From the NCBI GenBank assembly GCA_943914475.1, contig CALUCE010000004.1, positions 62,001-126,000 on the forward strand: a DNA stretch of 64,000 nt, read 5' to 3'. The notes under the pieces are model-generated. The model had not been told where the DNA came from, searched no databases, and saw only the letters and a program-made list of their open reading frames with translations. This DNA is from an uncultured Anaerococcus sp. Lineage in GTDB: Bacteria; Bacillota; Clostridia; Tissierellales; Peptoniphilaceae. Shown one piece after another: positions 18,703 through 27,447 of the stretch; position 1 is the stretch's first letter, and each line of letters starts with the position of its first letter. The translations under genes and the position numbers were made by a program.

Positions 18703-18731
18703 TTGACAATGGAAGAATTAGGTGTTATATT
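18703..18731 (+). promoter_or_regulatory. Strong promoter of rubrerythrin
   Basis: TTGACA (18703-18708) and TATATT (18726-18731) are separated by 17 bases. The leader of about 65 bases ends in AGAAAGGACGT before the ATG at 18802. Confidence 0.8.
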
Positions 18732-18801
18732 ATTAGTGTAAGAAAAAAGAGGTGAAAGGACATATAGCACCTCAAATAAAAAAAGAAAGGACGTACATAT
18801 T

Positions 18802-19392
18802 ATGACATTAGAAGGAACAAAGACAGCTCAAAACCTAATCACAACTTTTGCAGGTGAATCTCAAGCTACAATGAGATATACAATTGCTGCCAAAATTGCT
18901 AAAAAAGAAGGTTACGTTCAAATTCAAGAAATCTTCGAAGAAACAGCTAGAAACGAACAAGAACACGCTAAAGTTTTCTACAAATATCTTAAAGAAGAAT
19001 TCAAACTTGATGCAATCGAATTAAACCCTGACTACACAGCATTCCCAGTAGTTTACCATGATACATTAACAAACCTACAAGGTGCTATCGATGGTGAAAA
19101 CGAAGAAGCTGAAAGTATGTACCCTGGATTTGCAGAAACAGCAAGAGAAGAAGGATTTGACGAAATAGCTAGATCTTGGGATCAAGTAGCTAAAGTTGAA
19201 GCTCACCACAGAGATAGATATAAAGCTTTAAAAGAAAATATCGAAAACGGTAAAGTATTCGAAAGAGAAGAAGAAGTATCTTGGAAATGCTTAAACTGTG
19301 GTTACATCTATGTTGGTAAAAAAGCTCCAAAACTTTGCCCAGCTTGTAAACACCCACAAGAATATTTCGCAATCGAAAAATTCAACTACTAA
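18802..19392 (+). CDS. rbr: Rubrerythrin
   Basis: The 196-residue protein has a ferritin-like four-helix diiron domain (about 1-150, with [21 protein letters not shown] and VEAHHRDRY ligand regions) followed by a rubredoxin domain with two Cys-X2-Cys pairs (CLNCGY and CPACKHP). It reduces hydrogen peroxide to water in the cytoplasm of anaerobes. Strong promoter and Fur/PerR-like box upstream; codon use is biased to common codons, suggesting high expression. It is monocistronic with its own terminator. Confidence 0.96.
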   Translation: MTLEGTKTAQNLITTFAGESQATMRYTIAAKIAKKEGYVQIQEIFEETARNEQEHAKVFYKYLKEEFKLDAIELNPDYTAFPVVYHDTLTNLQGAIDGENEEAESMYPGFAETAREEGFDEIARSWDQVAKVEAHHRDRYKALKENIENGKVFEREEEVSWKCLNCGYIYVGKKAPKLCPACKHPQEYFAIEKFNY

Positions 19393-19419
19393 AATAAAAA
19401 TAAACATTAGAATCTTTCC

Positions 19420-19448
19420 AAAAAACCTGGCCTTGGGCTGGGTTTTTT
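19420..19448 (+). terminator. Terminator of rubrerythrin
   Basis: AAAAAACC-UGGCC pairs with GGCUG-GGUUUUUU through 13 positions including two G-U pairs, around a 3-base loop. Confidence 0.75.
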
Positions 19449-19487
19449 GTTTGCCTAAAAATAAATAAGGGATAAAGGATAAATCAC

Positions 19488-19504
19488 TTACGAACGAAAA
19501 TAAA
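19488..19504 (+). promoter_or_regulatory. Candidate DeoR operator upstream of its own gene
   Basis: TTACGAACGAAAATAAA here resembles TTACAAACGAAAGATAAA at 24737, which lies before the glycyl radical enzyme. The shared TTAC-R-AACGAAA core sits just upstream of the -35 box in both places. Confidence 0.45.
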
Positions 19505-19505
19505 T

Positions 19506-19534
19506 TTGCTTTATATGAAAGAATGCCTTATACT
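19506..19534 (+). promoter_or_regulatory. Promoter of the DeoR-aldolase-activase operon
   Basis: TTGCTT (19506-19511) and TATACT (19529-19534) are 17 bases apart, 27 bases before the ATG at 19561 with its TTGGAGG site. Confidence 0.65.
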
Positions 19535-19560
19535 AAGAATGGAAAGAAATTGGAGGCAGG

Positions 19561-20310
19561 ATGGATAGGAAGACTAGGATTATAGAAATCGTAAACAAAG
19601 AAGGAAAGGCTTCTGTTAAAGACTTGGCTGAGATTTTGGAGACTTCGCAGGTTACCATAAGAAAAGAGCTGACAGACCTTGATGAAAAGGGACTAATAAA
19701 AAGAGAACATGGCTATGCCATAAAACTTGATAACAACAGAATAGATACAAGAATTGGCGTAAATTATGCCATAAAAAAATCTATAGCAAAGCTTGCTGTA
19801 GAATCCATTTCCGATGGAGAAACTGTGATGATAGAATCAGGTTCAACCAATGCTCTTTTGGCGGAAGCTATAGGAAAGACCAAGAAAAATGTAAGCATTA
19901 TTACAAACTCAATCTACATAGCAAAAAGTCTTGAAGACTACAAGGAAATTCAAATAATTCTTTTGGGAGGCTTTTACCAAAGAGAAAGTCAGGTAAATAC
20001 TGGTCCTTTGACCAAGTGGTGCGCAGAACAATTTGTGGTGGATAAGATTTTTGTTGGAGTCGATGGCTATGATGAAGAAAGTGGATTTTCTGTTATAGAC
20101 CTAGACCGTGCCCAAAGTGTAAGAGATATGGCAAAATCTGCCAAAAACATTTGTGTAATAACTGATTCTTCCAAGTTTAGGGAGAAGTCTACAGTAAAAT
20201 TATTTAACCTAAAGGATGTGGACTACGTATACACAGATTCTAATATAGGAGACTTAGTTAGAGAAAATTTAGAAAAGAATAAAGTAAAAGTTAGAACTTG
20301 CAAAAAGTAA
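19561..20310 (+). CDS. DeoR-family transcriptional regulator
   Basis: The 249-residue protein has an N-terminal winged helix-turn-helix (about 1-55, with VKDLAEILETSQVTIRKEL) and a DeoR sugar-phosphate sensor domain (IESGSTNALLAEAI, then ILLGGFYQRES and FVGVDGYDEESGF). Family members repress sugar operons until a phosphorylated sugar binds. It is first in an operon with an aldolase-like gene and a radical activase, so it probably controls these and the divergent-distance glycyl radical enzyme. Confidence 0.9.
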   Translation: MDRKTRIIEIVNKEGKASVKDLAEILETSQVTIRKELTDLDEKGLIKREHGYAIKLDNNRIDTRIGVNYAIKKSIAKLAVESISDGETVMIESGSTNALLAEAIGKTKKNVSIITNSIYIAKSLEDYKEIQIILLGGFYQRESQVNTGPLTKWCAEQFVVDKIFVGVDGYDEESGFSVIDLDRAQSVRDMAKSAKNICVITDSSKFREKSTVKLFNLKDVDYVYTDSNIGDLVRENLEKNKVKVRTCKK

Positions 20311-20319
20311 GGAGGATTT

Positions 20320-20976
20320 ATGTATCTTGATACAGCAAACCTAAAGGAAATAAAAAAGGCTTTAAAAGGTGGGATTATAAAGGGGGTTACAACCAACCCA
20401 ACCATACTATTAAAAGAAGAAAAACCTAGAGAAGAGCAAATAAAGGCCATAGATGAGTTATGTAATAGCTTGGTTTTTGCCCAAGTAGTAGGCAGGGACT
20501 ATGATGAATTTATGGAAGATTTTTTAAAACTTTATGAGCTTAGAAAAGAATTAAAAGGAGACTTGGGAGTAAAAGTTCCAGTAACTATGGATGGGCTAAG
20601 AGCTATTTCTGAAATAAAAGAAAAGTATCCTGATGTTAAAGTTTTGGCTACAGCCATATATTCAGCAGACCAGGGCATACTTGCCTCCATGGCAGGGGCA
20701 GATTATCTTGCGCCTTATGTAAATAGGATGGAAAACAATAATGTTGATGCCATGGAAGCTATAGAAAAGATGAGGATTTTTATAGATGATAGGGGACTTG
20801 GAACACAAATCCTAGCGGCAAGCTTTAAAAACACCAATCAAATTGTAAATGCTTTGATCTCAGGTGCTCATACAGCCACTATTTCCTATGAGCTCTTAGC
20901 CCAAATGGCAGACAAGGATGTGGCACTTAAGGCCATAGATGTTTTTTACCAAGATGGTTTAAACCTAGAAAAATAA
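20320..20976 (+). CDS. Transaldolase-like protein (fructose-6-phosphate aldolase family)
   Basis: A 218-residue TIM barrel of the TalC/FSA branch: starts MYLDTANLKEIKKA, GVTTNPTI near residue 25, catalytic-lysine strand GVKVPVT, and the DQGILASMAGADYLAPYVNR segment. Such enzymes make or cleave C-C bonds with dihydroxyacetone or glyceraldehyde 3-phosphate. In E. coli fsaA and talC likewise sit beside glycyl radical enzyme/activase pairs, so the neighbourhood is a conserved theme. Aldolase rather than transaldolase activity is likely but not proven. Confidence 0.88.
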   Translation: MYLDTANLKEIKKALKGGIIKGVTTNPTILLKEEKPREEQIKAIDELCNSLVFAQVVGRDYDEFMEDFLKLYELRKELKGDLGVKVPVTMDGLRAISEIKEKYPDVKVLATAIYSADQGILASMAGADYLAPYVNRMENNNVDAMEAIEKMRIFIDDRGLGTQILAASFKNTNQIVNALISGAHTATISYELLAQMADKDVALKAIDVFYQDGLNLEK

Positions 20977-20983
20977 GTTAGTT

Positions 20984-21910
20984 ATGAGCCAAAGCTTAAG
21001 AATCTTTAATATACAAAAATTTTCCATCCATGATGGACCTGGCATAAGAACCACAGTCTTCTTTAAAGGATGTCCCTTAAAATGTCCCTGGTGTTCAAAT
21101 CCAGAATCCCAATCAGCTAAGATTTTAATGACCTGGTATGGAAGCAAATGCATCAATTGTAGGAAATGCCAATCTCTGGGCGTGGACTTTATGGAGGATA
21201 GGGAAAATCCTTTTGCTAACAGTGAAGGTTTTATTCCTAAAGATATGTATTTTGACAGCAAAGACCAGGCTATAGAACTTGCCAAAATCTGCCCAACAGG
21301 AGCCATAGGCTATGAGGGAGAAGATGTAGATCTTTCTTATGTTATGGAAAAAATCATGGACGATGTGGATTTCTATGAAGAATCAGGTGGAGGAGTCACT
21401 CTTTCTGGTGGAGAAGTCCTAAGTCAGCTAGAAGGAGCAAAAAGCCTATTAAAAGCTTGCAAAGATAAGGGCATATCAACAGCAGCAGAGACAACCTGCC
21501 TTGCTAAAAAAGAAGACTTTAAGGACTTTTGCCAGAACCTAGACATCCTTCTTTGTGATATCAAACACTATGATAAGGCTATCCATGAGAAGATAATAGG
21601 TGGAGATTTTCATATAATTCATGAAAATATAAAATTTGCCACAGGAAAAAAGGACCTTAGGGTAATAGGCAGGATACCGGTTATACCAGGCTTTAATTTT
21701 TCTGTAGACCATGCCCATAAGTTTGTAGACCTAATGAAAGGCTTGGGCATAAAAGAGGTAAATCTCCTACCCTTCCATAGGCTGGGAGAAAATAAGTACA
21801 AACTTTTAAGAAGATCCTATGCCTATAAGGAAATGAAAAACCTAGAAACCAATAGCCAGGAATGGAAGGACTTTGAAAAAGTATTTGTAGACGCTGGCCT
21901 TATAAGATAA
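20984..21910 (+). CDS. Glycyl radical enzyme activating enzyme (radical SAM)
   Basis: The 308-residue protein has FSIHDGPGIRTTVFFKGC, the radical SAM cluster cysteines C30-x3-C34-x2-C37, then an inserted ferredoxin-like domain (CINCRKC and CPTGAIGY) seen in activases of the non-PFL type, and SGGGVTLSGGEVL for SAM binding. It abstracts hydrogen from the glycine of its partner using SAM. The only partner candidate here is the enzyme encoded at 22253-24664 on the other strand. Confidence 0.92.
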   Translation: MSQSLRIFNIQKFSIHDGPGIRTTVFFKGCPLKCPWCSNPESQSAKILMTWYGSKCINCRKCQSLGVDFMEDRENPFANSEGFIPKDMYFDSKDQAIELAKICPTGAIGYEGEDVDLSYVMEKIMDDVDFYEESGGGVTLSGGEVLSQLEGAKSLLKACKDKGISTAAETTCLAKKEDFKDFCQNLDILLCDIKHYDKAIHEKIIGGDFHIIHENIKFATGKKDLRVIGRIPVIPGFNFSVDHAHKFVDLMKGLGIKEVNLLPFHRLGENKYKLLRRSYAYKEMKNLETNSQEWKDFEKVFVDAGLIR

Positions 21911-21953
21911 AAAGACAGGATTAAACCTAGAAAGGATAAGACCTGTCTTTTTT
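21911..21953 (+). terminator. Terminator of the DeoR-aldolase-activase operon
   Basis: The 9-bp stem AAAGACAGG/CCTGTCTTT encloses a 22-base loop and ends in a U-run. It begins directly after the activase stop. Confidence 0.75.
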
Positions 21954-21954
21954 A

Positions 21955-22215
21955 GTGGGAAATTTTAAGCATGGCCATACTAAGGCAAAAGGAGTAGTAT
22001 TTATTCAGTCTTTATCAATTTTTGTAATAGTATCTTTGCTAATCTTTCTACATTGGTATATGAATACCTCTATTAAAGAAAGTCTACGGGGCATAGTTAA
22101 GTATATGATTCTTCATAAATATTTATCAGCTATTTTATTGATTTTATTTTTACTAGGAATAATTTTCTTATCCCTACATTTTTCCTATAAATATTACAAG
22201 AAAAGAGATTTTTAA
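21955..22215 (+). CDS. Possible small membrane protein
   Basis: An 86-codon GTG-started frame with two hydrophobic segments (about 18-36 and 56-75) and a KYYKKRDF tail. No ribosome site is visible and it starts right after a terminator U-run, so it would need a promoter inside the terminator. The amino-acid pattern looks protein-like, but I do not recognise it and an artefact is quite possible. Confidence 0.35.
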   Translation: MGNFKHGHTKAKGVVFIQSLSIFVIVSLLIFLHWYMNTSIKESLRGIVKYMILHKYLSAILLILFLLGIIFLSLHFSYKYYKKRDF

Positions 22216-22220
22216 AAAGA

Positions 22221-22249
22221 AAGCTGCAGGAAAATCCTGCAGCTTTTGT
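22221..22249. terminator. Terminator at the 3' end of the glycyl radical enzyme gene
   Basis: The perfect 11-bp stem AAGCTGCAGGA/TCCTGCAGCTT has a 3-base loop and U-rich flanks on both strands. It can serve the minus-strand gene and any plus-strand transcript. Confidence 0.8.
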
Positions 22250-22252
22250 GTT

Positions 22253-24664
22253 TTACAGACTTTGTTCTGTTCTTCCTATTATATCATCCTGGGTGGCCTT
22301 GGATAGGACATTGAAGAAGGCGGAATAGCCTGCTACACGAACTATCAAGTCCTTGTGTTTTTCTGGATGTTTTTGAGCATCAATCAAGGTTTCTCTATCC
22401 ACAACATTGTATTGGACATGGTAACCATCGAGTCTATTAAAGAAGGTTCTGATTAAAAATTCTAATTTTTTGGTATTCTCCTTTGAACTTACCAGGGCAG
22501 GAGTTACCTTTTGATTTAATAGTACTCCACCAGTTATATCATGGGTTGGAAGTTTGGATACTGACTTATATACCGCTGTTGGTCCAGATGTGTCCATGGA
22601 ATGGGATGGTGAACATCCCTCAGCCAAAGGAGTTTTGGCATATCTAGCGTTTGGGGTAGCCATGGTTGAAAGGCCTTGGCCAACATTGGCAGAGATTGAT
22701 GAAGTTCCTCCATAACGAATGCCTCCTATAGGTCCCTTGCCATATCTGGTATTTGGATAGTTTTTAAGCTCTTCTAGATAGGCTTCATAGACTTCTACTA
22801 TTAAATCATCTACATAGTCTATATCATTTCCGTACTTTGGTGCTTGGTTTATAAGCATGGTACGGATTTGTTCGTTCTTTTCTCCCTGGAAGTTATCATC
22901 AAGGGCTGTTTTTAGGTCTTCTTTGGAAATTTTTCCTTCTTCAAAGACTAGTTTCTTGATAGCTGCAAGAGAATCTGCCATATCGGCAATTCCTACTTGA
23001 AGGCCAGAAATAAAGTCATAAATGGCTCCACCTTCTTTTATGGTGGTTCCTCTTCCCAAACAATCTTGGGTTAAGGTTGAGCAGAGGATATCTGGAACTT
23101 CCTTGGAAGAAACCAGGTCAACTGCATTTTCTATAATTACAGAAGCGCGAGTCAATTCTTTTACGGTTTCTTTTACAGCAAACATCAGATCATCAAAGGA
23201 CTCCATGTCGGCAAAATCTCCGTAGTCCTTGCAAAATCTTTTGCCTGAAGTTGGGTCGATTCCGTTGTTCATGGCTATAAGGAGGGTCCTTGGTAGGTTT
23301 AAGTAGGACATGCCAGTACAACGGTAACCCCACTTGCCTGGTACAGCAGTTTCTACACAACCAACTGCTGTGTAGTTGTAGGCGTCTTCTTTTTTGACAC
23401 CCTTTTCTATAAAGGATGGTATTATTACTTCATCAGAGTTAAAGGCAGGCATACCAAAGCCAATTTTTACAACCTCTAGGGCTTGATCCATAAAATCTTG
23501 GTTGATATTTCTATGGTATCTTACTGTTAGGTTGGGCTGTGGCATCCTAGCTTGGGCTACAGACTTAAGAACTAGGAAGGATGCTGTGTTTACGGCATCT
23601 TTTCCATCTGGAGTCTGTCCTCCAATAGTTACATTTTGGTACATTGGACTACCTGCAGAAGAGTAGGTATGGGCTTGGGAACGAACCTTGTTTATGGTCA
23701 TAGCCTTTACCCAAAGGTTGGTAAATAGTTCTACAGCCTCATCTTCTGTAATTTTTCCTTCTTTTAGGTCTTTTTCTAAAAATGGATTTATATATTGATC
23801 AAATCTTCCGAAGGATAGGGAGTGACCATTTGATTCTATTTGCAAAATAAGTTGGATAAACCAGACTGCTTGGATAGCTTCCCTGAAGTTACTAGGTTTT
23901 TGATAAGGAACTTTTTCGCAAATTTCTGCTATCTGTAAAAACTCAGCTTTCCTATCATCATCAGCGCTATCTGCAAGTTTTTTGGCAAGGTCGGCATATC
24001 TTTTTGCAAAATTTTTAACCGCATCTATTACTATCAAAACAGCCTTGTAAAATTGGTACTTATCAAGGGATTCTGCTTTTGTTAGGTCAAGGTCTGCCTT
24101 AAGCTTCTTGCATCTTTCTTCATAGCCTACAAGACCTTGGTCCAAAAGTCCTTGGTAGTCAGCTACTATATGAGCATCCCCAGAATTTAGTTTTCCTTCC
24201 ATACCGAAAAAGCCCGCTTCCATAAAGACTTTGACCTCATCTGGGAAAAATGCATCTCCCCTTGATCTTAGGTTGTTTTTATCCCAAAATGACTTAATGG
24301 ATCTTAATTCTTCCTTGGTCTCATCTTCTATGTAAAATACATCCCCATCTCTTTTTTCAAAAAGATCTAGCTCATCTATTACGAAATCCAGGGTATATTC
24401 TGGATAAATTGGGGCGTTTCTATTGGCTTGGGCTTGGTTTCCCACTATTAAAGTTTTATCTTCTATAAATATGGTCATTTCTTCCAAGATATCCTTAAGC
24501 ATAAGGGCTCTTTGCATGACCTTTGGCATATTTTGATTTTCCTTATAGGATTTTGTAACTATAAGGGCTCTTTGTGAATCTATGTAAGGCTTGGCGTCTA
24601 GGACTTCTCTTCTAAAGGCTTCCATCCTAGGGCTAAGCTTTCCAAATAAGGTGTGATCTTTCAT
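22253..24664 (-). CDS. Glycyl radical enzyme, eliminase type (PflD/YbiW-like)
   Basis: The 803-residue protein has the C-terminal glycyl radical motif RVAGYSA (Gly779) and the active-site Cys in VGCVE near residue 434. A Cys-Val-Glu centre is typical of dehydratases and related eliminases (glycerol, propanediol, choline lyase) whereas pyruvate formate-lyase has Cys-Cys. So calling it formate acetyltransferase would be misleading. Its neighbours (FSA-type aldolase, DeoR regulator, two-cluster activase) imply a sugar or polyol substrate. The substrate is unknown. Oxygen-labile, cytoplasmic. Confidence 0.88.
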   Translation of the reverse strand: MKDHTLFGKLSPRMEAFRREVLDAKPYIDSQRALIVTKSYKENQNMPKVMQRALMLKDILEEMTIFIEDKTLIVGNQAQANRNAPIYPEYTLDFVIDELDLFEKRDGDVFYIEDETKEELRSIKSFWDKNNLRSRGDAFFPDEVKVFMEAGFFGMEGKLNSGDAHIVADYQGLLDQGLVGYEERCKKLKADLDLTKAESLDKYQFYKAVLIVIDAVKNFAKRYADLAKKLADSADDDRKAEFLQIAEICEKVPYQKPSNFREAIQAVWFIQLILQIESNGHSLSFGRFDQYINPFLEKDLKEGKITEDEAVELFTNLWVKAMTINKVRSQAHTYSSAGSPMYQNVTIGGQTPDGKDAVNTASFLVLKSVAQARMPQPNLTVRYHRNINQDFMDQALEVVKIGFGMPAFNSDEVIIPSFIEKGVKKEDAYNYTAVGCVETAVPGKWGYRCTGMSYLNLPRTLLIAMNNGIDPTSGKRFCKDYGDFADMESFDDLMFAVKETVKELTRASVIIENAVDLVSSKEVPDILCSTLTQDCLGRGTTIKEGGAIYDFISGLQVGIADMADSLAAIKKLVFEEGKISKEDLKTALDDNFQGEKNEQIRTMLINQAPKYGNDIDYVDDLIVEVYEAYLEELKNYPNTRYGKGPIGGIRYGGTSSISANVGQGLSTMATPNARYAKTPLAEGCSPSHSMDTSGPTAVYKSVSKLPTHDITGGVLLNQKVTPALVSSKENTKKLEFLIRTFFNRLDGYHVQYNVVDRETLIDAQKHPEKHKDLIVRVAGYSAFFNVLSKATQDDIIGRTEQSL

Positions 24665-24736
24665 CCTAACTCCTTTTTGTACTTCTATGTCTAACTACCA
24701 AGAGTATAGCATAACTTTCAAATGAAGTAAAGATAA

Positions 24737-24755
24737 TTACAAACGAAAGATAAAA
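24737..24755 (-). promoter_or_regulatory. Candidate DeoR operator before the glycyl radical enzyme gene
   Basis: On the plus strand this reads TTACAAACGAAAGATAAAA, sharing its TTAC-R-AACGAAA core with 19488-19504. A minus-strand TATACT box (plus-strand 24703-24708) lies between it and the gene. Confidence 0.45.
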
Positions 24756-24893
24756 ATGTTTATACGAGGGTAATATTAGGCAAGTGATAATTTATCCAAT
24801 TAATAAAGACCTATATATAAAAAATAATTAACAAACAATCTAACTGTGGTACAATAAATAAAGTAGATTAAATAAAATAATAAGGAGTCTTAG

Positions 24894-25163
24894 ATGAAAG
24901 CTATACTAACAATAATAGGAATGGATAGACCTGGGATAGTTTATAAAACTTCAGAAGTACTTTATAAATTTAATATCAATATTCTTGATATTTCCCAAAC
25001 TATAATGGCTGACAAATTTGTTGCCATGTTTAACATAGACTTTAGCACATCAGATGCCTCTTTTGAACAAGTTGCTGAAGCTTTTGATAACTTATCTGAT
25101 GAAATAGGCGTGGATATTAGAATTCAAAATGAAGCCTTGTTTGATAAGATGCACAGAATATAG
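24894..25163 (+). CDS. ACT-domain protein (UPF0237 type)
   Basis: The whole 89-residue protein is one ACT domain with the starting signature ILTIIGMDRPGIVYKTSEVL. ACT domains bind small ligands, often amino acids. It starts 7 bases ahead of the UPF0210 gene, a pairing found in many Firmicutes and archaea. Function of the pair is not established; a regulatory role is assumed. Ribosome site AAGGAG precedes the ATG. Confidence 0.88.
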   Translation: MKAILTIIGMDRPGIVYKTSEVLYKFNINILDISQTIMADKFVAMFNIDFSTSDASFEQVAEAFDNLSDEIGVDIRIQNEALFDKMHRI

Positions 25164-25170
25164 GTGAGCT

Positions 25171-26526
25171 ATGGATAAGAATAATATTATTGAAACTATA
25201 AAAATGCTCGACCAAGAGCACTTGGATATCAGAACTATAACTATGGGGATTTCTCTCTTGGATTGTGCAGATTCTGATTCTAAAAAGTCTATAGGAAAAA
25301 TATATGACAAGATGATGAAAGAGACAGAAAATTTCCTCAAGGTGACAGAAGAAGTGGAGAAGATTTATGGTGTTCCTATAGTTAATAATAGGATATCAGT
25401 AACTCCTATTTCGCTTGTGGCTGGGGCAAGTGAGCTTGATGACTACACACCCTATGCCCAAATTTTAGACAAAGTTGCCCACGAAGTAGGGGTTGACTTT
25501 ATAGGAGGATTTTCTGCCCTAGTCCAAAAGGGAATGACCAAGGCTGACCTAAAACTTATAAACTCAATTCCCAATGCCCTTGCCACAACAGACTATGTTT
25601 GTTCTTCTGTAAATGTTGGCTCTACCAAGGCCGGCATCAATATGGAAGCTGTTGGGCTTATGGGAGAGAAAATCCTAGAATTGGCAGAATTAACCAAGGA
25701 TAAGGACTCTCTTGGGTGTGCAAAACTTGTTGTTTTTGCTAATGCTGTCGAGGACAATCCTTTCATGGCAGGAGCCTTCCATGGAGTAGGAGAAGCGGAA
25801 ACAGTTATAAATGTTGGAGTTTCAGGACCGGGTGTTGTAAAGTCAGCCCTTGAAAAAGAAAAGGGTAAACCAATAAATGAAGTTTACGAAACTATAAAAA
25901 AAACAGCCTTTAAGATAACAAGAATGGGAGAAATAGTAGGTCGAGATGTAGCCAAAAGACTTGGTAAGTCATTTGGTATCCTAGACTTATCCCTAGCACC
26001 AACCCCTGCCATAGGAGATTCTGTAGGAAGGATTTTAGAAGAGATTGGTATCTCTACCGTTGGTGGACATGGTACTACAGCAGCCCTAGCCATGCTAAAT
26101 GATGCAGTAAAAAAAGGTGGACTTATGGCATCTTCATCTGTTGGTGGCTTATCAGGAGCCTTTATTCCAGTTTCAGAAGACGAGGCTATGATTAAGGCTG
26201 CAGGAAGTGGACACCTAACCTTTGATAAGCTTGAAGCCATGACTTCAGTTTGTTCTGTAGGACTTGATATGATAGCAATTCCTGGAGATACACCAAAAGA
26301 GACCATATCTGCTATAATAGCAGATGAAGCAGCTATAGGTGTTATAAATCAAAAAACAACAGCTGTAAGACTTGTACCTGTTATTGGTAAAAAAGTGGGA
26401 GACTATGCAGAATTTGGAGGACTGTTGGGCTATGCTCCAATTATGGCCTTGTCAAATACTTCATCCAAAGATTTCATACAAAGAGGAGGAAGAATACCTG
26501 CGCCTGTTCACTCATTTAAAAACTAA
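25171..26526 (+). CDS. UPF0210 (DUF711) family protein
   Basis: A 451-residue cytoplasmic protein with family-typical stretches: [18 protein letters not shown] at the start, [10 protein letters not shown], the [10 protein letters not shown] region and [19 protein letters not shown]. The family has a glycyl-radical-like fold suggested from structures, but no confirmed reaction. It is coupled to the ACT-domain gene. Nothing in the sequence decides its substrate. Full-length and intact. Confidence 0.88.
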   Translation: MDKNNIIETIKMLDQEHLDIRTITMGISLLDCADSDSKKSIGKIYDKMMKETENFLKVTEEVEKIYGVPIVNNRISVTPISLVAGASELDDYTPYAQILDKVAHEVGVDFIGGFSALVQKGMTKADLKLINSIPNALATTDYVCSSVNVGSTKAGINMEAVGLMGEKILELAELTKDKDSLGCAKLVVFANAVEDNPFMAGAFHGVGEAETVINVGVSGPGVVKSALEKEKGKPINEVYETIKKTAFKITRMGEIVGRDVAKRLGKSFGILDLSLAPTPAIGDSVGRILEEIGISTVGGHGTTAALAMLNDAVKKGGLMASSSVGGLSGAFIPVSEDEAMIKAAGSGHLTFDKLEAMTSVCSVGLDMIAIPGDTPKETISAIIADEAAIGVINQKTTAVRLVPVIGKKVGDYAEFGGLLGYAPIMALSNTSSKDFIQRGGRIPAPVHSFKN

Positions 26527-26556
26527 TAATTTGCTAGAGAAGAGAAAAGGAGAATA

Positions 26557-27228
26557 ATGAAAGCTTTAATTTTTGATATGGATGGTACCCTGGTTGACTC
26601 GGAAAAGGTTCATAGGAAGGCATTTTTGCTTGGACTTGATAGGCTGGGAGTAGACTATGATTATGATAAGGTCTACAAGGCCTTGGTAGCTAGCGAGGGT
26701 ATACCAGATGATGTTTTTGTAAGAAAATTAAAAGAAGAATTTGGCTTTGACTTTGATCCCCTTGAGTTTATAGCTTTAAAAAGAGAAATCTACCAAAGTC
26801 TAGTAGGAAGTGATGTAGAGGCCTTTCCAGGAGCTGTAGACTTGGTAAAAAGCCTTAAAGGAAAGTATAAACTTGCTCTTGCTACATCCTCATCAGAAGA
26901 AGATTTGGAGAAGGTTTTAAAAAAGATAGGACTTTTTGATACTTTTGACCTCAAAGTTTCAGGAGCTAAGCTTGAAAACCCAAAACCAGCACCAGATATC
27001 TTCCTTATAACGGCAGAAAAGCTTGGGGTTAATATAAAAGACTGCATGGTATTTGAAGATTCTGCCAATGGTCTTAAGGCAGCAGAAAGATCTGGAGCCA
27101 AGGTATTAGCCTATGATTATAAGAAAGATGGAAGCGACTATCTTAAAAACTACTACACCATAGATGACTATAGGAAGATAGATTCAAAAAAACTTGAAAA
27201 TATTTTTGAAAGTTTAGAAGAAAAGTAA
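26557..27228 (+). CDS. HAD-family sugar phosphatase / beta-phosphoglucomutase-like
   Basis: A 223-residue HAD hydrolase with motif I DMDGTLVDSE (Asp8 nucleophile, Asp10), motif II ATSSSEED, motif III Lys in ENPKPAPDIF, and motif IV FEDSANGLKAA. A cap domain lies between motif I and II. The subfamily includes beta-phosphoglucomutase and sugar-phosphate phosphatases; substrate not resolved. Start has GGAG spacing 30 bases after the previous stop, so it probably belongs to the same operon. Confidence 0.88.
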   Translation: MKALIFDMDGTLVDSEKVHRKAFLLGLDRLGVDYDYDKVYKALVASEGIPDDVFVRKLKEEFGFDFDPLEFIALKREIYQSLVGSDVEAFPGAVDLVKSLKGKYKLALATSSSEEDLEKVLKKIGLFDTFDLKVSGAKLENPKPAPDIFLITAEKLGVNIKDCMVFEDSANGLKAAERSGAKVLAYDYKKDGSDYLKNYYTIDDYRKIDSKKLENIFESLEEK

Positions 27229-27237
27229 GATTTTATA

Positions 27238-27277
27238 TCCATGGTTAAGAAATTTTTTCTTAACTGTGGATTTTTTT
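27238..27277 (+). terminator. Terminator after the HAD gene
   Basis: The 14-base arm 27238-27251 pairs with 27257-27270 around a 5-base loop, followed by seven U. Confidence 0.85.
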
Positions 27278-27447
27278 CTCTTAAAATTAAAAAATCTAGA
27301 AAAAAATTAGGAAAATCCATAATATCTGTAAAAAAATATAAAAAATATACATAAACTTTAAATAAATATTTATTCAGTTGAAAGAATTTGAAGTACAAGT
27401 ATAATTCTTTGATAATACCACTGTGAAAGTACCATTTACAAATTGGT

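Noticed and set aside
20965..21306. 113-codon minus-strand frame over the activase gene
   Set aside because: It is a shadow of the conserved radical SAM cluster region.
22253..24664. Pyruvate formate-lyase
   Set aside because: The active site reads Cys-Val-Glu rather than the Cys-Cys of PFL, and the partner activase has an inserted ferredoxin domain.
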